Positions 1 to 7,119 of a stretch of 56,290 nt of DNA are shown here, one piece after another (position 1 is the stretch's first letter; each line of letters starts with the position of its first letter). The notes beneath the pieces were generated by a model. That model was not told the origin of the DNA. It saw nothing but the letters and a program-made list of their open reading frames with translations, and did no database searches. The DNA lies in the NCBI GenBank assembly GCA_002421745.1, contig DISC01000006.1:1-56290 (forward strand), written 5' to 3'. Both the position numbers and the translations under genes were made by a program. Source of the stretch: Patescibacteria group bacterium UBA6220 (GTDB lineage Bacteria; Patescibacteriota; Minisyncoccia; Minisyncoccales; Minisyncoccaceae).

Positions 1-74
1 GTTTTACCGTGGTCAACGTGTCCAATGGTACCTACGTTGAGGTGTGGTTTTGTTCTGTCAAAAACTTCTGCCAT
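1..74 (-). CDS. tuf: Elongation factor Tu, N-terminal fragment (cut by window edge)
   Basis: The complement of these bases reads ATG GCA GAA GTT TTT GAC AGA ACA and continues to a stretch translating as HLNVGTIGHVDHGKT, the unmistakable N-terminus of EF-Tu with the start of the P-loop (GHVDHGKT). EF-Tu brings aminoacyl-tRNA to the ribosome as a GTP complex. Only about 24 codons are visible, because the gene runs off the left edge. It follows fusA and a small ORF, so it is the last visible gene of a str operon on the minus strand. No Shine-Dalgarno is seen before the ATG; the leader is T-rich. Confidence 0.95.
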   Translation of the reverse strand, partial: MAEVFDRTKPHLNVGTIGHVDHGK

Positions 75-89
75 ATTTTTTTATACAAT

Positions 90-130
90 ATGCGGATCAT
101 CGTGGACCTAGAGGATCCCCTATGCCGCAT
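90..130 (-). other. Hairpin in the tuf leader
   Basis: The arms ATGCGG and CCGCAT at the two ends pair, and a further 3 bp (CAT/ATG) can form beyond a 2-nt bulge. The enclosed segment contains a GGATCC-centred palindrome. It sits 16 bases upstream of the tuf start codon and downstream of the small ORF at 249-491. No T-run follows, so it does not look like a standard terminator. It may be an mRNA leader or processing structure. Confidence 0.4.
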
Positions 131-248
131 TTATATTTTATATTTTTTTATTATTTTTTATTTCGTAATTTGCTGTTTAAAATTAAACAGCGCTTAATTT
201 TTACGATTAACAAATCTATTTTAGCTAAATTTGAGAAAAAGTCAATGA

Positions 249-491
249 TTAAAAGGGTAAATCCTCAATCTTTAACGGTTCATCCTCCAATTCTCTTGGC
301 ATTGCTTCTTTGATTGGTTCTTGTTTATGAACCTCTGAAGTAATTGTTTCGCTTGATTTAAGTGGTTTTTTGTCTTTTAAGGCTTTGTATTCTTGATAAT
401 CCAAGATTACGATAGCCGGTCCTTTTTCATCAGTAACAATTATTTTTGAACCATCTTCTCTTATTAACTTTTTGATTTCATTTATGTCCAT
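249..491 (-). CDS. Small Phd/YefM-like protein of unknown function
   Basis: An 80-residue protein lying between fusA and tuf. The N-terminal half (IKKLIREDGSKIIVTDEKGP, then AIVILDYQEYKALK) resembles the beta-strand/helix pattern of Phd/YefM antitoxin N-termini, which read roughly 'xxIIVTxxGxPxAVLxSxxEYxxL'. The C-terminal half is charged, proline-containing and probably disordered (PLKIEDLPF at the end). No toxin partner is adjacent. Its place inside the str operon suggests co-transcription with translation factors rather than a toxin-antitoxin locus. The family assignment is tentative and rests on pattern only; function is unknown. Confidence 0.6.
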   Translation of the reverse strand: MDINEIKKLIREDGSKIIVTDEKGPAIVILDYQEYKALKDKKPLKSSETITSEVHKQEPIKEAMPRELEDEPLKIEDLPF

Positions 492-507
492 AATTATGGC
501 TTAATAA

Positions 508-2622
508 TTATTTTCTCTTACCTTCAATAATTTCTTGAGCAATATTATTTGGAACTTTTTCGTAATGACTAAACTCCATCGTAGAAGTACCTCGTCCTTC
601 AGTTAAAGATCTTAGGTTGGTTGCATAGCTAAACATTTCTGATAAAGGAATCTTGGCGTCAATAACTTTTAATCCCGGCCTGTCTTGAGTCTCTTCGATT
701 TGACCCCTTCGAGAAGATAAATCTCCGATTACGTCTCCTAAAAAGTTTGGTGGAACAACAACCTCTAGTTTCATTATTGGTTCTAAAATGAAAGCTCCAG
801 CCTTTTTTGCTCCATCTTGCAGAGCCATAGAAGCAGCAATTTTAAACGCAATTTCCGAGGAATCAACTTCATGGAATGAACCATCATATAAAGCAACTTT
901 CATATCAATCATTGTATAACCAGCCACAACTCCTTTTGCCATTGCCTCTTTAATACCTTTTTCTACGGCTGGAATATATTCTCTAGGAATTGAACCTCCT
1001 TTAATCTCATCAACAAATTCAAATCCTTCTCCTCTGTTTTTAGGTTCAAGTCTAATTTTTACGTGTCCGTATTGTCCACGTCCACCAGACTGTTTTACGT
1101 ATTTAGATTCAGCTTCAGCTGTTCTTTCAATAGTTTCTTTATAAGATACTTGCGGTCTACCAACATTAGTCTCTACTCCAAATTCTCTTTTTAGTCTGTC
1201 AACAATAATATCCAAGTGCAATTCTCCCATACCAGATAAAATAGTTTCACCGGTTTCAGCCTGAGTTTCCATTCTAAAGGTTGGATCCTCATCTTGCAGC
1301 TTACGTAAAGATACTGCCATTTTTTCTTGATCAGCTTTAAGTTTGGGTTCAACTTCAATACTAATAACTGGTTCAGGGAAAGTAATTTTTTCTAAAATAA
1401 TTTGTTGCCCTTTTTCATCACAAAGAGTGTGTCCAGTTGAAGTATTTTTTAATCCTACAACAGCTACAATATCTCCGGCATAAACATCTTCAACCTCCTC
1501 TCTTTCATTAGAGTGCATTCGAAGAATTCTACCAATTCTTTCTCTTTCTCCGTTAGTTATATTAATAAGATAACCTCCTTTTTTAAATTGTCCAGAGTAA
1601 GCTCTTAAATAGGTTAGTGTTCCCACAAATGGATCAGTTGCCACCTTAAAAGCTAAAGCACAGAATGGTTCATTATCTTCAAGCTTTCTTTCTATCTTTA
1701 TGTTCTCATCATTAGGATCTATTCCAACTACAGGAGGTAAATCCATTGGACTAGGTAAATAATAAATAACACCATCGAGAACTAATTGTACTCCTTTATT
1801 TTTAAGAGAACTACCAACAAAAACAGGAACCAATTCACAAGCAATAGTAGCCTTTCTTAGCGTTGATCTAATTTCATCCACAGTTATTTCTTTGCCTTCT
1901 AAATATTTTTCCATTAAAGACTCATCCTCAGAAACGATTTTTTCAAGCATTCTATTTCTCCATTCTATAGCTTTTTCTTTTAATTCTTCGGGAATTTCAA
2001 TTTTTTGGATATCATTACCCATATTCCCTTCAAATTTTACCAATTTCATTTCAATCAAATCAATAACCATTTCAAAATTAGCCTCTTCTCCAACAGGAAT
2101 CTGTACTGGCACAGCATTTTTTGTAAGTTTATCCCAAATTGATTGTAAGCTTTTTTCAAAAGAAGCTCCCAATCTGTCCAATTTATTAATAAAGCAAATT
2201 CTTGGAACATTATATTTATCTGCTTGCCTCCAAACCGTTTCTGACTGAGCTTCTACTCCAGCAACTCCGTCAAAAACCACGACAGCTCCATCCAAAACTC
2301 TCAAGCTTCTTTGTACTTCTGCAGTAAAATCAATGTGTCCAGGAGTATCAATCAAATTGATGCGATATTCGTTTGTTCTATCTTTTTTTAAATAATCTCC
2401 TGGTACCCAAAAACAAGTAGTAGCAGCAGAAGTAATCGTGATACCCCTTTCTCTTTCTTGTTCCATCCAATCCATAGTAGCAGCACCTTCGTGCACTTCT
2501 CCAATCTTATGAGAAATACCCGTATAATACAAAACTCTCTCACTGGTTGTGGTTTTTCCAGCATCAATATGAGCGATGATGCCAATATTTCTATATTTTT
2601 CTACTGCGTATTGTCGGGGCAT
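508..2622 (-). CDS. fusA: Elongation factor G
   Basis: A 704-residue translocase GTPase that moves tRNA and mRNA through the ribosome and also splits post-termination ribosomes with RRF. The G1 loop AHIDAGKTTT lies at residues 17-26, G2 is RGITIT, G3 is DTPGH and G4 is NKLD. Domains II to V follow; SGMGELHLDI marks domain III and the GRGQYG segment lies in domain IV. The length matches typical bacterial EF-G (about 690-705). The ATG at 2622 starts the canonical N-terminus MPRQYAVEKYRNIGI. It lies downstream of rpsG, separated by a terminator-like hairpin, so read-through or an internal promoter is implied. Confidence 0.98.
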   Translation of the reverse strand: MPRQYAVEKYRNIGIIAHIDAGKTTTSERVLYYTGISHKIGEVHEGAATMDWMEQERERGITITSAATTCFWVPGDYLKKDRTNEYRINLIDTPGHIDFTAEVQRSLRVLDGAVVVFDGVAGVEAQSETVWRQADKYNVPRICFINKLDRLGASFEKSLQSIWDKLTKNAVPVQIPVGEEANFEMVIDLIEMKLVKFEGNMGNDIQKIEIPEELKEKAIEWRNRMLEKIVSEDESLMEKYLEGKEITVDEIRSTLRKATIACELVPVFVGSSLKNKGVQLVLDGVIYYLPSPMDLPPVVGIDPNDENIKIERKLEDNEPFCALAFKVATDPFVGTLTYLRAYSGQFKKGGYLINITNGERERIGRILRMHSNEREEVEDVYAGDIVAVVGLKNTSTGHTLCDEKGQQIILEKITFPEPVISIEVEPKLKADQEKMAVSLRKLQDEDPTFRMETQAETGETILSGMGELHLDIIVDRLKREFGVETNVGRPQVSYKETIERTAEAESKYVKQSGGRGQYGHVKIRLEPKNRGEGFEFVDEIKGGSIPREYIPAVEKGIKEAMAKGVVAGYTMIDMKVALYDGSFHEVDSSEIAFKIAASMALQDGAKKAGAFILEPIMKLEVVVPPNFLGDVIGDLSSRRGQIEETQDRPGLKVIDAKIPLSEMFSYATNLRSLTEGRGTSTMEFSHYEKVPNNIAQEIIEGKRK

Positions 2623-2713
2623 AACGATTTTTTATTGTAATAAAAATATTTATTTCTATTACGTAATTATTAATTAATATTCATTCTAAATACTAAAAGT
2701 ATTTAAGAAATAG

Positions 2714-2742
2714 AAAACCTATTTTTGAGAAAAATAGGTTTT
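2714..2742 (-). terminator. Perfect 13-bp hairpin between rpsG and fusA
   Basis: Arms AAAACCTATTTTT and AAAAATAGGTTTT are perfectly complementary around a 3-nt loop. On the minus strand the hairpin runs into a T-rich tract. It begins 9 bases after the rpsG stop, as an intrinsic terminator or attenuator would. Because fusA follows with only about 90 further bases, partial termination inside the str operon is plausible. Confidence 0.6.
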
Positions 2743-2750
2743 AAATAAAA

Positions 2751-3215
2751 CTACCATGCAAAATGAGCGAAAGCTCTATTGGCTTCGGCCATTTTGTGGG
2801 CGGTTTCCCTTTTTCTCACCGAAGCTCCTTTGTTTTCTGAAGCTTCAATTAGCTCTTCGGCTAATTTTTCCCTCATGGCCTTACCTTTCTTTGCTCTAGA
2901 AACAGTAATTATCCATTTCATTGCTAAACTTAATCTTCTATTTCCTTTTACCTCCATTGGAACCTGATAAGTGGCTCCTCCTACTCTTTTAGGTTTAACT
3001 TCTAATGCTGGTGAAACGTTTTGAATAGCCAAACGAAAAACATCTAATGGCTCTTGTTTAGTTTTTTCTTTTACAATATCAAAACAGTCATACACAATTC
3101 TCTGAGCGACTGTTTTTTTACCCATGCTCATTAATTGATTGGTAAACTTTGCTACCATTATATCGTTATAAACTGGGTCTGGCATTATTGCTCTTTTTTT
3201 AAATGCTTTTGACAT
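2751..3215 (-). CDS. rpsG: 30S ribosomal protein S7
   Basis: A 154-residue S7, a primary 16S rRNA-binding protein of the 30S head. Recognisable blocks are MPDPVYND at residues 11-18, the GKKTVAQRIVYD segment near 32-43, SPALEVKPKRVGGATYQVP near 68-86 and the C-terminal MAEANRAFAHFAW. The length is normal for bacteria. Only 3 bases separate it from rpsL upstream, so the two are co-transcribed and probably translationally coupled. In well-studied bacteria S7 represses its own operon; nothing here tests that directly. Confidence 0.98.
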   Translation of the reverse strand: MSKAFKKRAIMPDPVYNDIMVAKFTNQLMSMGKKTVAQRIVYDCFDIVKEKTKQEPLDVFRLAIQNVSPALEVKPKRVGGATYQVPMEVKGNRRLSLAMKWIITVSRAKKGKAMREKLAEELIEASENKGASVRKRETAHKMAEANRAFAHFAW

Positions 3216-3218
3216 ACT

Positions 3219-3641
3219 TTATTTTTTTATATCTTTTGGTTTTTTAGCACCGTATTTACTTCTTTCTTTTTTTCTACCTTCCACTCCAGAACAATCAAAA
3301 ATACCTCTTACAATGTGATATCTCACACCTGGCAAGTCTTTTACTCTACCACCTCTAATCATTACGATTGAGTGCTCTTGTAAATTATGTCCTTCTCCTG
3401 GAATATAAGCGGTTACTTCCATACCATTAGTTAATTTTACTCTAGCCACTTTTCTTAAAGCTGAGTTCGGTTTTTTTGGTGTAGCAGTAAAAACTTTCAA
3501 GCATACTCCTTTTTTAAAAGGAGATTCATATGTCTTGGGTCTATTTTTGATTGGATTAAAACCAAAAGACAAACCAGGTGTTTTAGTTTTGTTTTTAACT
3601 GCTTTTCTATTATTTTTAATCAATTGGTGAATTGTTGGCAT
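3219..3641 (-). CDS. rpsL: 30S ribosomal protein S12
   Basis: A decoding-centre protein of the 30S subunit. The near-invariant block PKKPNSALRKVARVKLTNG starts at residue 55, so the lysine equivalent to the streptomycin-resistance position (E. coli K43) is K56. PGVRYH lies at 104-109. At 140 residues it is longer than the usual 124. An insertion of about 13 residues (around GFNPIKNRPKTYESPFKK) sits between the N-terminal tail and the GVCLKV strand. It is the first gene of the str operon, with a candidate promoter about 60 bases upstream. Confidence 0.98.
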   Translation of the reverse strand: MPTIHQLIKNNRKAVKNKTKTPGLSFGFNPIKNRPKTYESPFKKGVCLKVFTATPKKPNSALRKVARVKLTNGMEVTAYIPGEGHNLQEHSIVMIRGGRVKDLPGVRYHIVRGIFDCSGVEGRKKERSKYGAKKPKDIKK

Positions 3642-3699
3642 ATAAAAATTATCTGTCTAAAATTAAAAATTAAATACTTAAACGAAGTATATTGCTATA

Positions 3700-3728
3700 A
3701 AATTAGCAAATAAAAGCCAAAATGTCAA
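3700..3728 (-). promoter_or_regulatory. Candidate promoter of the str operon
   Basis: On the minus strand a perfect TTGACA (3728-3723) is followed by a 17-base spacer and TAATTT (3705-3700). The -10 is a weak match, but spacing and position (about 60 bases before the rpsL ATG) fit. The rest of the gap 3642-4011 is AT-rich with no ORF; its far end carries the terminator of the next gene. Confidence 0.4.
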
Positions 3729-3968
3729 ATAATTGCAGGTCTAATCAATTCGTCTTATTTTGTCAGATTAAAATCTACTAAATTGTAATTGCCAAAAACT
3801 ATCCAAATAAACAAAATTACCTGCTTTTAGAGATTATTTTTTGTGCTATTAACAATTTAAAAATCTTTATTTTAAAATAAATTTCGATTTAAAAAATTTA
3901 TTAATTTTGGCTTATTCGCTTATTTTTTTTAATCTCTTTACAAATTGTCCTATTTATGAAAAACCAAC

Positions 3969-3996
3969 AAAAAAAGAGATATTCTCTCTTTTTTTG
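3969..3996 (-). terminator. Intrinsic terminator after the 4012 gene
   Basis: An A-run, GAGA, a 3-nt loop, TCTC and a T-run form a stem with one A-C mismatch. It lies 16 bases beyond the stop codon of the minus-strand gene ending at 4012. The structure has U-runs on both strands, but only the minus-strand gene is close by. Confidence 0.6.
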
Positions 3997-4011
3997 AAAT
4001 AATACATTTTA

Positions 4012-4269
4012 TTATTCAGTAACCGTTGTTTGATTTTCAGTAACTGAATCTTTTAAAGAATTTTTATTAATTTCTGAATTAATCTTTATTCGTAAATTAA
4101 TTATTTCGGATTCCATAGCTTGATACTGCTCTTCCATTTTATTTATTCTCGAAGAAACATTACTCATTTCCACAAAAAAAACTGCGCTAATAAAAATACC
4201 GATTAAAACTACCAAAATTATTTCTGCGATATTAACATTGTTGCCTGAGTTCATATTATTGTTTTTCAT
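4012..4269 (-). CDS. Small single-pass membrane protein with coiled-coil tail
   Basis: About 85 residues from the ATG at 4269 (a GTG start at 4320 would add 17 residues; another ATG lies at 4254). A hydrophobic segment, IAEIILVVLIGIFISAVFFV, would span the membrane once. It is followed by a heptad-like, charged stretch (VSSRINKMEEQYQAMESEI) typical of a short coiled coil, and a polar tail. The family is not recognised. It is flanked by its own terminator and stands alone between rpsL and the M50 protease gene. Confidence 0.6.
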   Translation of the reverse strand: MKNNNMNSGNNVNIAEIILVVLIGIFISAVFFVEMSNVSSRINKMEEQYQAMESEIINLRIKINSEINKNSLKDSVTENQTTVTE

Positions 4270-4415
4270 TTTTTTCAATAAAAAATTTGTTTTTGTGTCA
4301 GTTAAAATTTTAACAAACACGATTTATAATTATTATTAATATTATACTGCAAAAAAATAAAATACACAACAAAAAAACTGATTATTAATATAATCAGCAT
4401 TAAAACAAAAATAAA

Positions 4416-4565
4416 TTATTCGAAGAAGAATTGGCTTCCTGTTCTTTTATACCAGGCCGCTCCATGCAAATCATTAAGCCGGTCCTCATAGCAATGCAAA
4501 GAAGCGATATTTTCAACCCATCTATCAATTATACAATTATTTGACAAGAGAACTCGCCTATCTAC
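4416..4565 (-). pseudogene. In-frame 49-codon extension after the M50 stop codon
   Basis: Directly after the TAG stop of the M50 gene the same frame stays open for 49 codons to a TAA at 4416. It ends in a protein-like sequence (ASLHCYEDRLNDLHGAAWYK, then RTGSQFFFE). The composition (Trp, Cys, His, balanced charge) looks more like real coding sequence than AT-rich spacer. There is no ATG; a TTG at 4547 preceded by GGCGAG could start a 43-residue peptide. It could be a gene remnant, a TTG-started small gene, or an extension reached by stop-codon read-through. Confidence 0.35.
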
Positions 4566-5201
4566 CTAAACAAATGGTTGTCCTGCCAAAAAATAATAAA
4601 TAGCTTCTGCTAAATTAAAGATCCAATCAATTCCAGGAAAAATAAAAACAAAGAAAATTAAAATAAAAAATCCATAAGTGGTTAAAAAACTTTTTACCTT
4701 TGAAAGCGTTTCTCCTTGTGGTAAAAAATCAAATAAAATATGTGATCCATCTAGAGGCGGAATTGGAATAAGATTAAATATTGCCAAAATAAGATTATAA
4801 ATTATCACCACCTCAAAAATATAATACAAACTCGGACTTAGCATAGGCACAAACCTAATTAACAAAGCAAAAATAACAGCTAAAATAAAATTAGCCAAAG
4901 GTCCGGCTAGAGCTATTTTTAAAGCTCCCCATCTTTTGTCAGTAATATTATTAAAATTAATCGGTACCGGTTTTGCCCAACCAATAATAATTTGACTTTT
5001 TAAAATTATTAAAAACAATGGCAAAATAATTGTGCCCATTGGATCAATGTGTTTTATTGGATTAAGAGTTAAGCGATCGTCATCTTTTGCCGTAGAATCT
5101 CCCAAAGAATGAGCCACACTGCCATGAGCAATCTCATGTATCATTATTGAAAATATCAAAATAATAAAGGTAAAAATTGATGTAAGTATAGTTATTTCCA
5201 T
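4566..5201 (-). CDS. Site-2-protease-type zinc metalloprotease (peptidase M50B)
   Basis: A 211-residue integral membrane protease. The HEIAH zinc-binding motif (HExxH, residues 22-26) lies in the first transmembrane helix. The second metal-ligand region is the IPPLDGSHILF segment, equivalent to the family's NPDG motif. Four to five hydrophobic helices follow the compact YwhC-like arrangement without a PDZ domain. Family members cut transmembrane segments of regulatory or signal proteins; the substrate here is unknown. It is a single gene, divergent from rpmB. The open frame continues after its stop codon (see the extension at 4416-4565). Confidence 0.9.
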   Translation of the reverse strand: MEITILTSIFTFIILIFSIMIHEIAHGSVAHSLGDSTAKDDDRLTLNPIKHIDPMGTIILPLFLIILKSQIIIGWAKPVPINFNNITDKRWGALKIALAGPLANFILAVIFALLIRFVPMLSPSLYYIFEVVIIYNLILAIFNLIPIPPLDGSHILFDFLPQGETLSKVKSFLTTYGFFILIFFVFIFPGIDWIFNLAEAIYYFLAGQPFV

Positions 5202-5258
5202 ACAAACACCTTATCATAAAATTATATTTTTTGGAACAATCAAAAACCCGACAGGGGC

Positions 5259-5286
5259 TTGAAATTATTTAATTTTTTGCTAAGAT
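5259..5286 (+). promoter_or_regulatory. Candidate rpmB promoter with extended -10
   Basis: TTGAAA (5259-5264), a 16-base spacer ending in TGC, and TAAGAT (5281-5286) form a plausible sigma-70 promoter with an extended -10. The -10 ends only 9 bases before the rpmB ATG, which predicts a nearly leaderless mRNA. Confidence 0.5.
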
Positions 5287-5295
5287 ACTTAACAT

Positions 5296-5511
5296 ATGGA
5301 AAAAGAATGCACAATTTGCGGTAAATCCTCTTTTATGGGCGGACACTACAAGAAATTAATTTCTCGATACAATCCATCCCCTAAAAAAAGAAAGTACCCT
5401 AATCTACAATGGGTCACTGTTCCACAAGAAACTACCCACAAAAAATATAAAGACTTTGCCGGAAAGAGAATTTTGGCTTGCGCTAAATGCATCAAGGCCT
5501 TGGCCAAATAA
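5296..5511 (+). CDS. rpmB: 50S ribosomal protein bL28 (zinc-ribbon type)
   Basis: A 71-residue bL28. The N-terminus CTICGKSSFMGGHYKKLISR corresponds to the family's 'CxxCGKxxxxGNxxSH' start, followed by KRKYPNLQWV (family: RRxxPNLQ). Two CxxC pairs (residues 5-8 and near 62-65, CAKC) suggest a bound zinc, as in cysteine-containing paralogues. The GGHYKKLISR part diverges from the usual GNxVSHA. It is monocistronic, upstream of tRNA-Pro, with a probable promoter immediately before the ATG. Confidence 0.85.
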   Translation: MEKECTICGKSSFMGGHYKKLISRYNPSPKKRKYPNLQWVTVPQETTHKKYKDFAGKRILACAKCIKALAK

Positions 5512-5520
5512 CCATTACAG

Positions 5521-5565
5521 CCCTTCGACTGCGCTCAGGGTTGCCTTTCGATAAACTCAAGGCAA
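5521..5565 (+). repeat. Two copies of a CTTCGAC-n-CTCAG palindromic motif
   Basis: CCCTTCGACTGCGCTCAGGG (5521-5540) and CCTTTCGATAAACTCAAGG (5544-5562) are two versions of one short imperfect palindrome. A third, decayed copy lies near 7391-7413. Closely similar intergenic palindromes occur in many bacterial genomes. The second copy abuts the tRNA gene and could pair GCC with GGC around it. Confidence 0.6.
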
Positions 5566-5566
5566 A

Positions 5567-5637
5567 CGGGCTGTCGTATAACGGAATTATTTGCGCATGG
5601 GGTGCGTAAGACCTGGGTTCAATTCCCAGCAGCCCGA
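5567..5637 (+). tRNA. tRNA-Pro (GGG anticodon)
   Basis: A 71-nt cloverleaf. The acceptor CGGGCTG/CAGCCCG has 7 perfect pairs. The D stem GTA/TAT has GG in its loop. The anticodon stem TGCGC/GCGTA (one G-U) encloses the loop ATGGGGT, with U33, anticodon GGG and G37. The variable loop is AGAC. The T stem CTGGG/CCCAG has the loop TTCAATT. C1-G72 and discriminator A73 are the bacterial tRNA-Pro identity elements. CCA is not encoded. A strong terminator follows 10 bases later. Confidence 0.95.
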
Positions 5638-5646
5638 CAAAACTAA

Positions 5647-5680
5647 AAACACACTATGCAAATAGTGTGTTTAAGTTTTT
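5647..5680 (+). terminator. Terminator of the tRNA-Pro gene
   Basis: Arms AAACACACTAT and ATAGTGTGTTT pair perfectly around GCAA (5647-5672), followed by AAGTTTTTT. It lies directly downstream of the tRNA. Confidence 0.85.
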
Positions 5681-5694
5681 TGTGGGAATTGAAG

Positions 5695-5850
5695 ATCAAT
5701 TAGCGTGAGCTAATTGATGTCAGATTTAGCAAAATCTGACCTACATTGGATTACAGCGAGCCGGGCCGGAGAGCGATTTCAACAGAAACCGACAATGAGG
5801 ACTCTTACAAAAAAATACCGCCTGCCAATTGGCATATACGGTATTTTTTT
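5695..5850 (+). ncRNA. Hairpin-rich region, candidate structured RNA with its own terminator
   Basis: Three strong structures follow each other. The first is ATCAATTAGC-GTGA-GCTAATTGAT (5695-5718, perfect, GNRA loop). The second is GTCAGATTT-AGCA-AAATCTGAC (5719-5740, perfect). After about 68 bases of GC-richer sequence comes a terminator (5809-5850: A-run, TACCG, nested TGCC/GGCA, CGGTA, T-run). Adjacent coaxial hairpins ending in an intrinsic terminator are what a small RNA or leader RNA looks like. The orientation could be either strand. It matches no RNA class I know (not SRP, 6S, RNase P or tmRNA). Two more short inverted repeats (ATGGAAT/ATTCCAT near 5868-5890 and TTTAATT/AATTAAA near 5902-5924) lie beyond it. 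The rest of 5851-6017 shows no convincing gene. Confidence 0.4.
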
Positions 5851-6017
5851 GGCCCTAGACCTTTCAAAATGGAATCCGAGAATTCCATGTGGGTGTCTCA
5901 TTTAATTACCACGGCAATTAAAGATTATGACCCCCTAAAGAAAAGTTGTTCGGAATTTTTGAATCCTAGAGCCAATTATATTATATCAAATTTACCATAT
6001 TTTTAAAGAGTTTCATA

Positions 6018-6887
6018 TTATGAATCAATTGATAATAATTTTAAATTTTTTCCATCAGAAATTATCTCTATATCTCCATCAATATCATTTCTAAATACTT
6101 TTACGCCAAAAAAATTTAAATTCTCTAAAGTTTCTTTGCTCGGGTGGCCATATGTATTTTTACCAACCTGTATTATAGCTACCTTAGGTAAGGATTTTTC
6201 CAAAAAATAATTTGAAGTTGAATATTTAGAACCGTGATGTGCGACTTTTAGCACATCCACCTTAACATCTTTTCCGTTATTAATAATTTCTTTTTCATTT
6301 TCTGAAGAAATATCTCCAGTAAATAAAAATTTATTAAGACCATATGTTAGCTTAATAACCACAGAAGATCCATTGGTGCTATTTTGATTATTAAAACCAG
6401 TAATATCAAAAGGAAACAAAACCTCCATAACCGCATCTTTTAAAATAATTCTATCACCCGCTTTCACTTTTGAAACCAAACATCCATCTTCTTGTTCTTT
6501 TTCAATGACTACTTTAAAATTTTTAAACTTTACTCCATCCTTATCTTCACCAGACCAGACAATATTTTTAACTTTATATCTTTTTAAAACTTCAAAAAGT
6601 CCAGCAAAATGATCATCCTCAGGATGAGTAAAAATAATTAAATCAATTTCTCTATCCCAAAAAGGTAATTCTTTGCTTATTTTTTCCACCAACAAGTTAT
6701 GATCTGGACCACCATCTATAATCACCTTTAAACCATTTGGAATTTTAATAAAAGAACAATCACCCTGACCAACATTAAAAAAATTAACCTCCAAAAAATT
6801 ATTACCTCTAACAGAATCAAAAACTGACCAGCTGAAAATATTAGCTGAAATTAAAAATATAAAAATTAAAAAAACCGGCTTATTCAT
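6018..6887 (-). CDS. ComEC/Rec2-like metallo-beta-lactamase-fold protein, exported or membrane-anchored
   Basis: 289 residues with an N-terminal hydrophobic helix (PVFLIFIFLISANIFSW) that is a signal peptide or anchor, then an MBL domain like the C-terminal domain of ComEC. Visible motifs are FFNVGQGDC (about 37-45), IDGGP, THPEDDHFAG (metal motif; the first His of HxHxDH is replaced by Pro-Glu), FTGDIS and VAHHGSK. ComEC-type MBL domains are thought to process DNA during uptake. This stand-alone version lacks the channel domain, so its substrate is unknown. It overlaps the DUF1858 gene by 8 bases. The start codon lies in the loop of a 7-bp hairpin (AAACCGG/CCGGTTT, 6872-6894). Confidence 0.85.
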   Translation of the reverse strand: MNKPVFLIFIFLISANIFSWSVFDSVRGNNFLEVNFFNVGQGDCSFIKIPNGLKVIIDGGPDHNLLVEKISKELPFWDREIDLIIFTHPEDDHFAGLFEVLKRYKVKNIVWSGEDKDGVKFKNFKVVIEKEQEDGCLVSKVKAGDRIILKDAVMEVLFPFDITGFNNQNSTNGSSVVIKLTYGLNKFLFTGDISSENEKEIINNGKDVKVDVLKVAHHGSKYSTSNYFLEKSLPKVAIIQVGKNTYGHPSKETLENLNFFGVKVFRNDIDGDIEIISDGKNLKLLSIDS

Positions 6888-7095
6888 CCGGTTTATTTAA
6901 CACTTTGTTTAATTCTTCTAAAATTTTCTCACAGTCAATGCCATATGTTTCGCAGATAGTGCCTATCTGCAAGCTTCCCATTTCATCTTGAACTCGAGGG
7001 CAAAATAAGCAAGGAACTTCAAATTTAGCTAGCACTTCTTCTGCTTCAAGATTTCCCATTAAATCGGCCAAAACCGTTTCTTTTGTTATTTCCAT
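6880..7095 (-). CDS. DUF1858-domain protein
   Basis: 71 residues. The pattern 'ITKETVLADLMGN...AEEVLAKFEVPCLFCP' is the DUF1858 signature (start-of-helix plus a conserved Cys pair; here C29 and C32, with a later C48 and C55). DUF1858 proteins sit beside redox enzymes or hybrid-cluster proteins and are presumed to bind metal or act in redox sensing; no function is established. Its 3' end overlaps the MBL gene start, and a ferredoxin gene lies 24 bases upstream, so the three probably share one transcript. Confidence 0.85.
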   Translation of the reverse strand: MEITKETVLADLMGNLEAEEVLAKFEVPCLFCPRVQDEMGSLQIGTICETYGIDCEKILEELNKVLNKPDE

Positions 7096-7119
7096 AATTA
7101 TGTAATCTTTTATTAAAAA

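Noticed and set aside
9..313. Plus-strand ORFs overlapping the tuf start and the fusA-tuf gap
   Set aside because: They run antisense through the EF-Tu N-terminus and AT-rich spacer, have hydrophobic low-complexity composition, and match no family.
5567..5637. A reading of the tRNA as starting one base later (GGGCTGT acceptor)
   Set aside because: It would give a wobble pair and a G discriminator, while starting at C gives seven perfect pairs, C1-G72 and A73 as expected for tRNA-Pro.
5714..6006. Two overlapping plus-strand frames (63 and 86 codons) after tRNA-Pro
   Set aside because: They run straight through the terminator at 5809-5850 and several hairpins, use different frames over the same bases, and have no family resemblance; a structured RNA or spacer is more likely.
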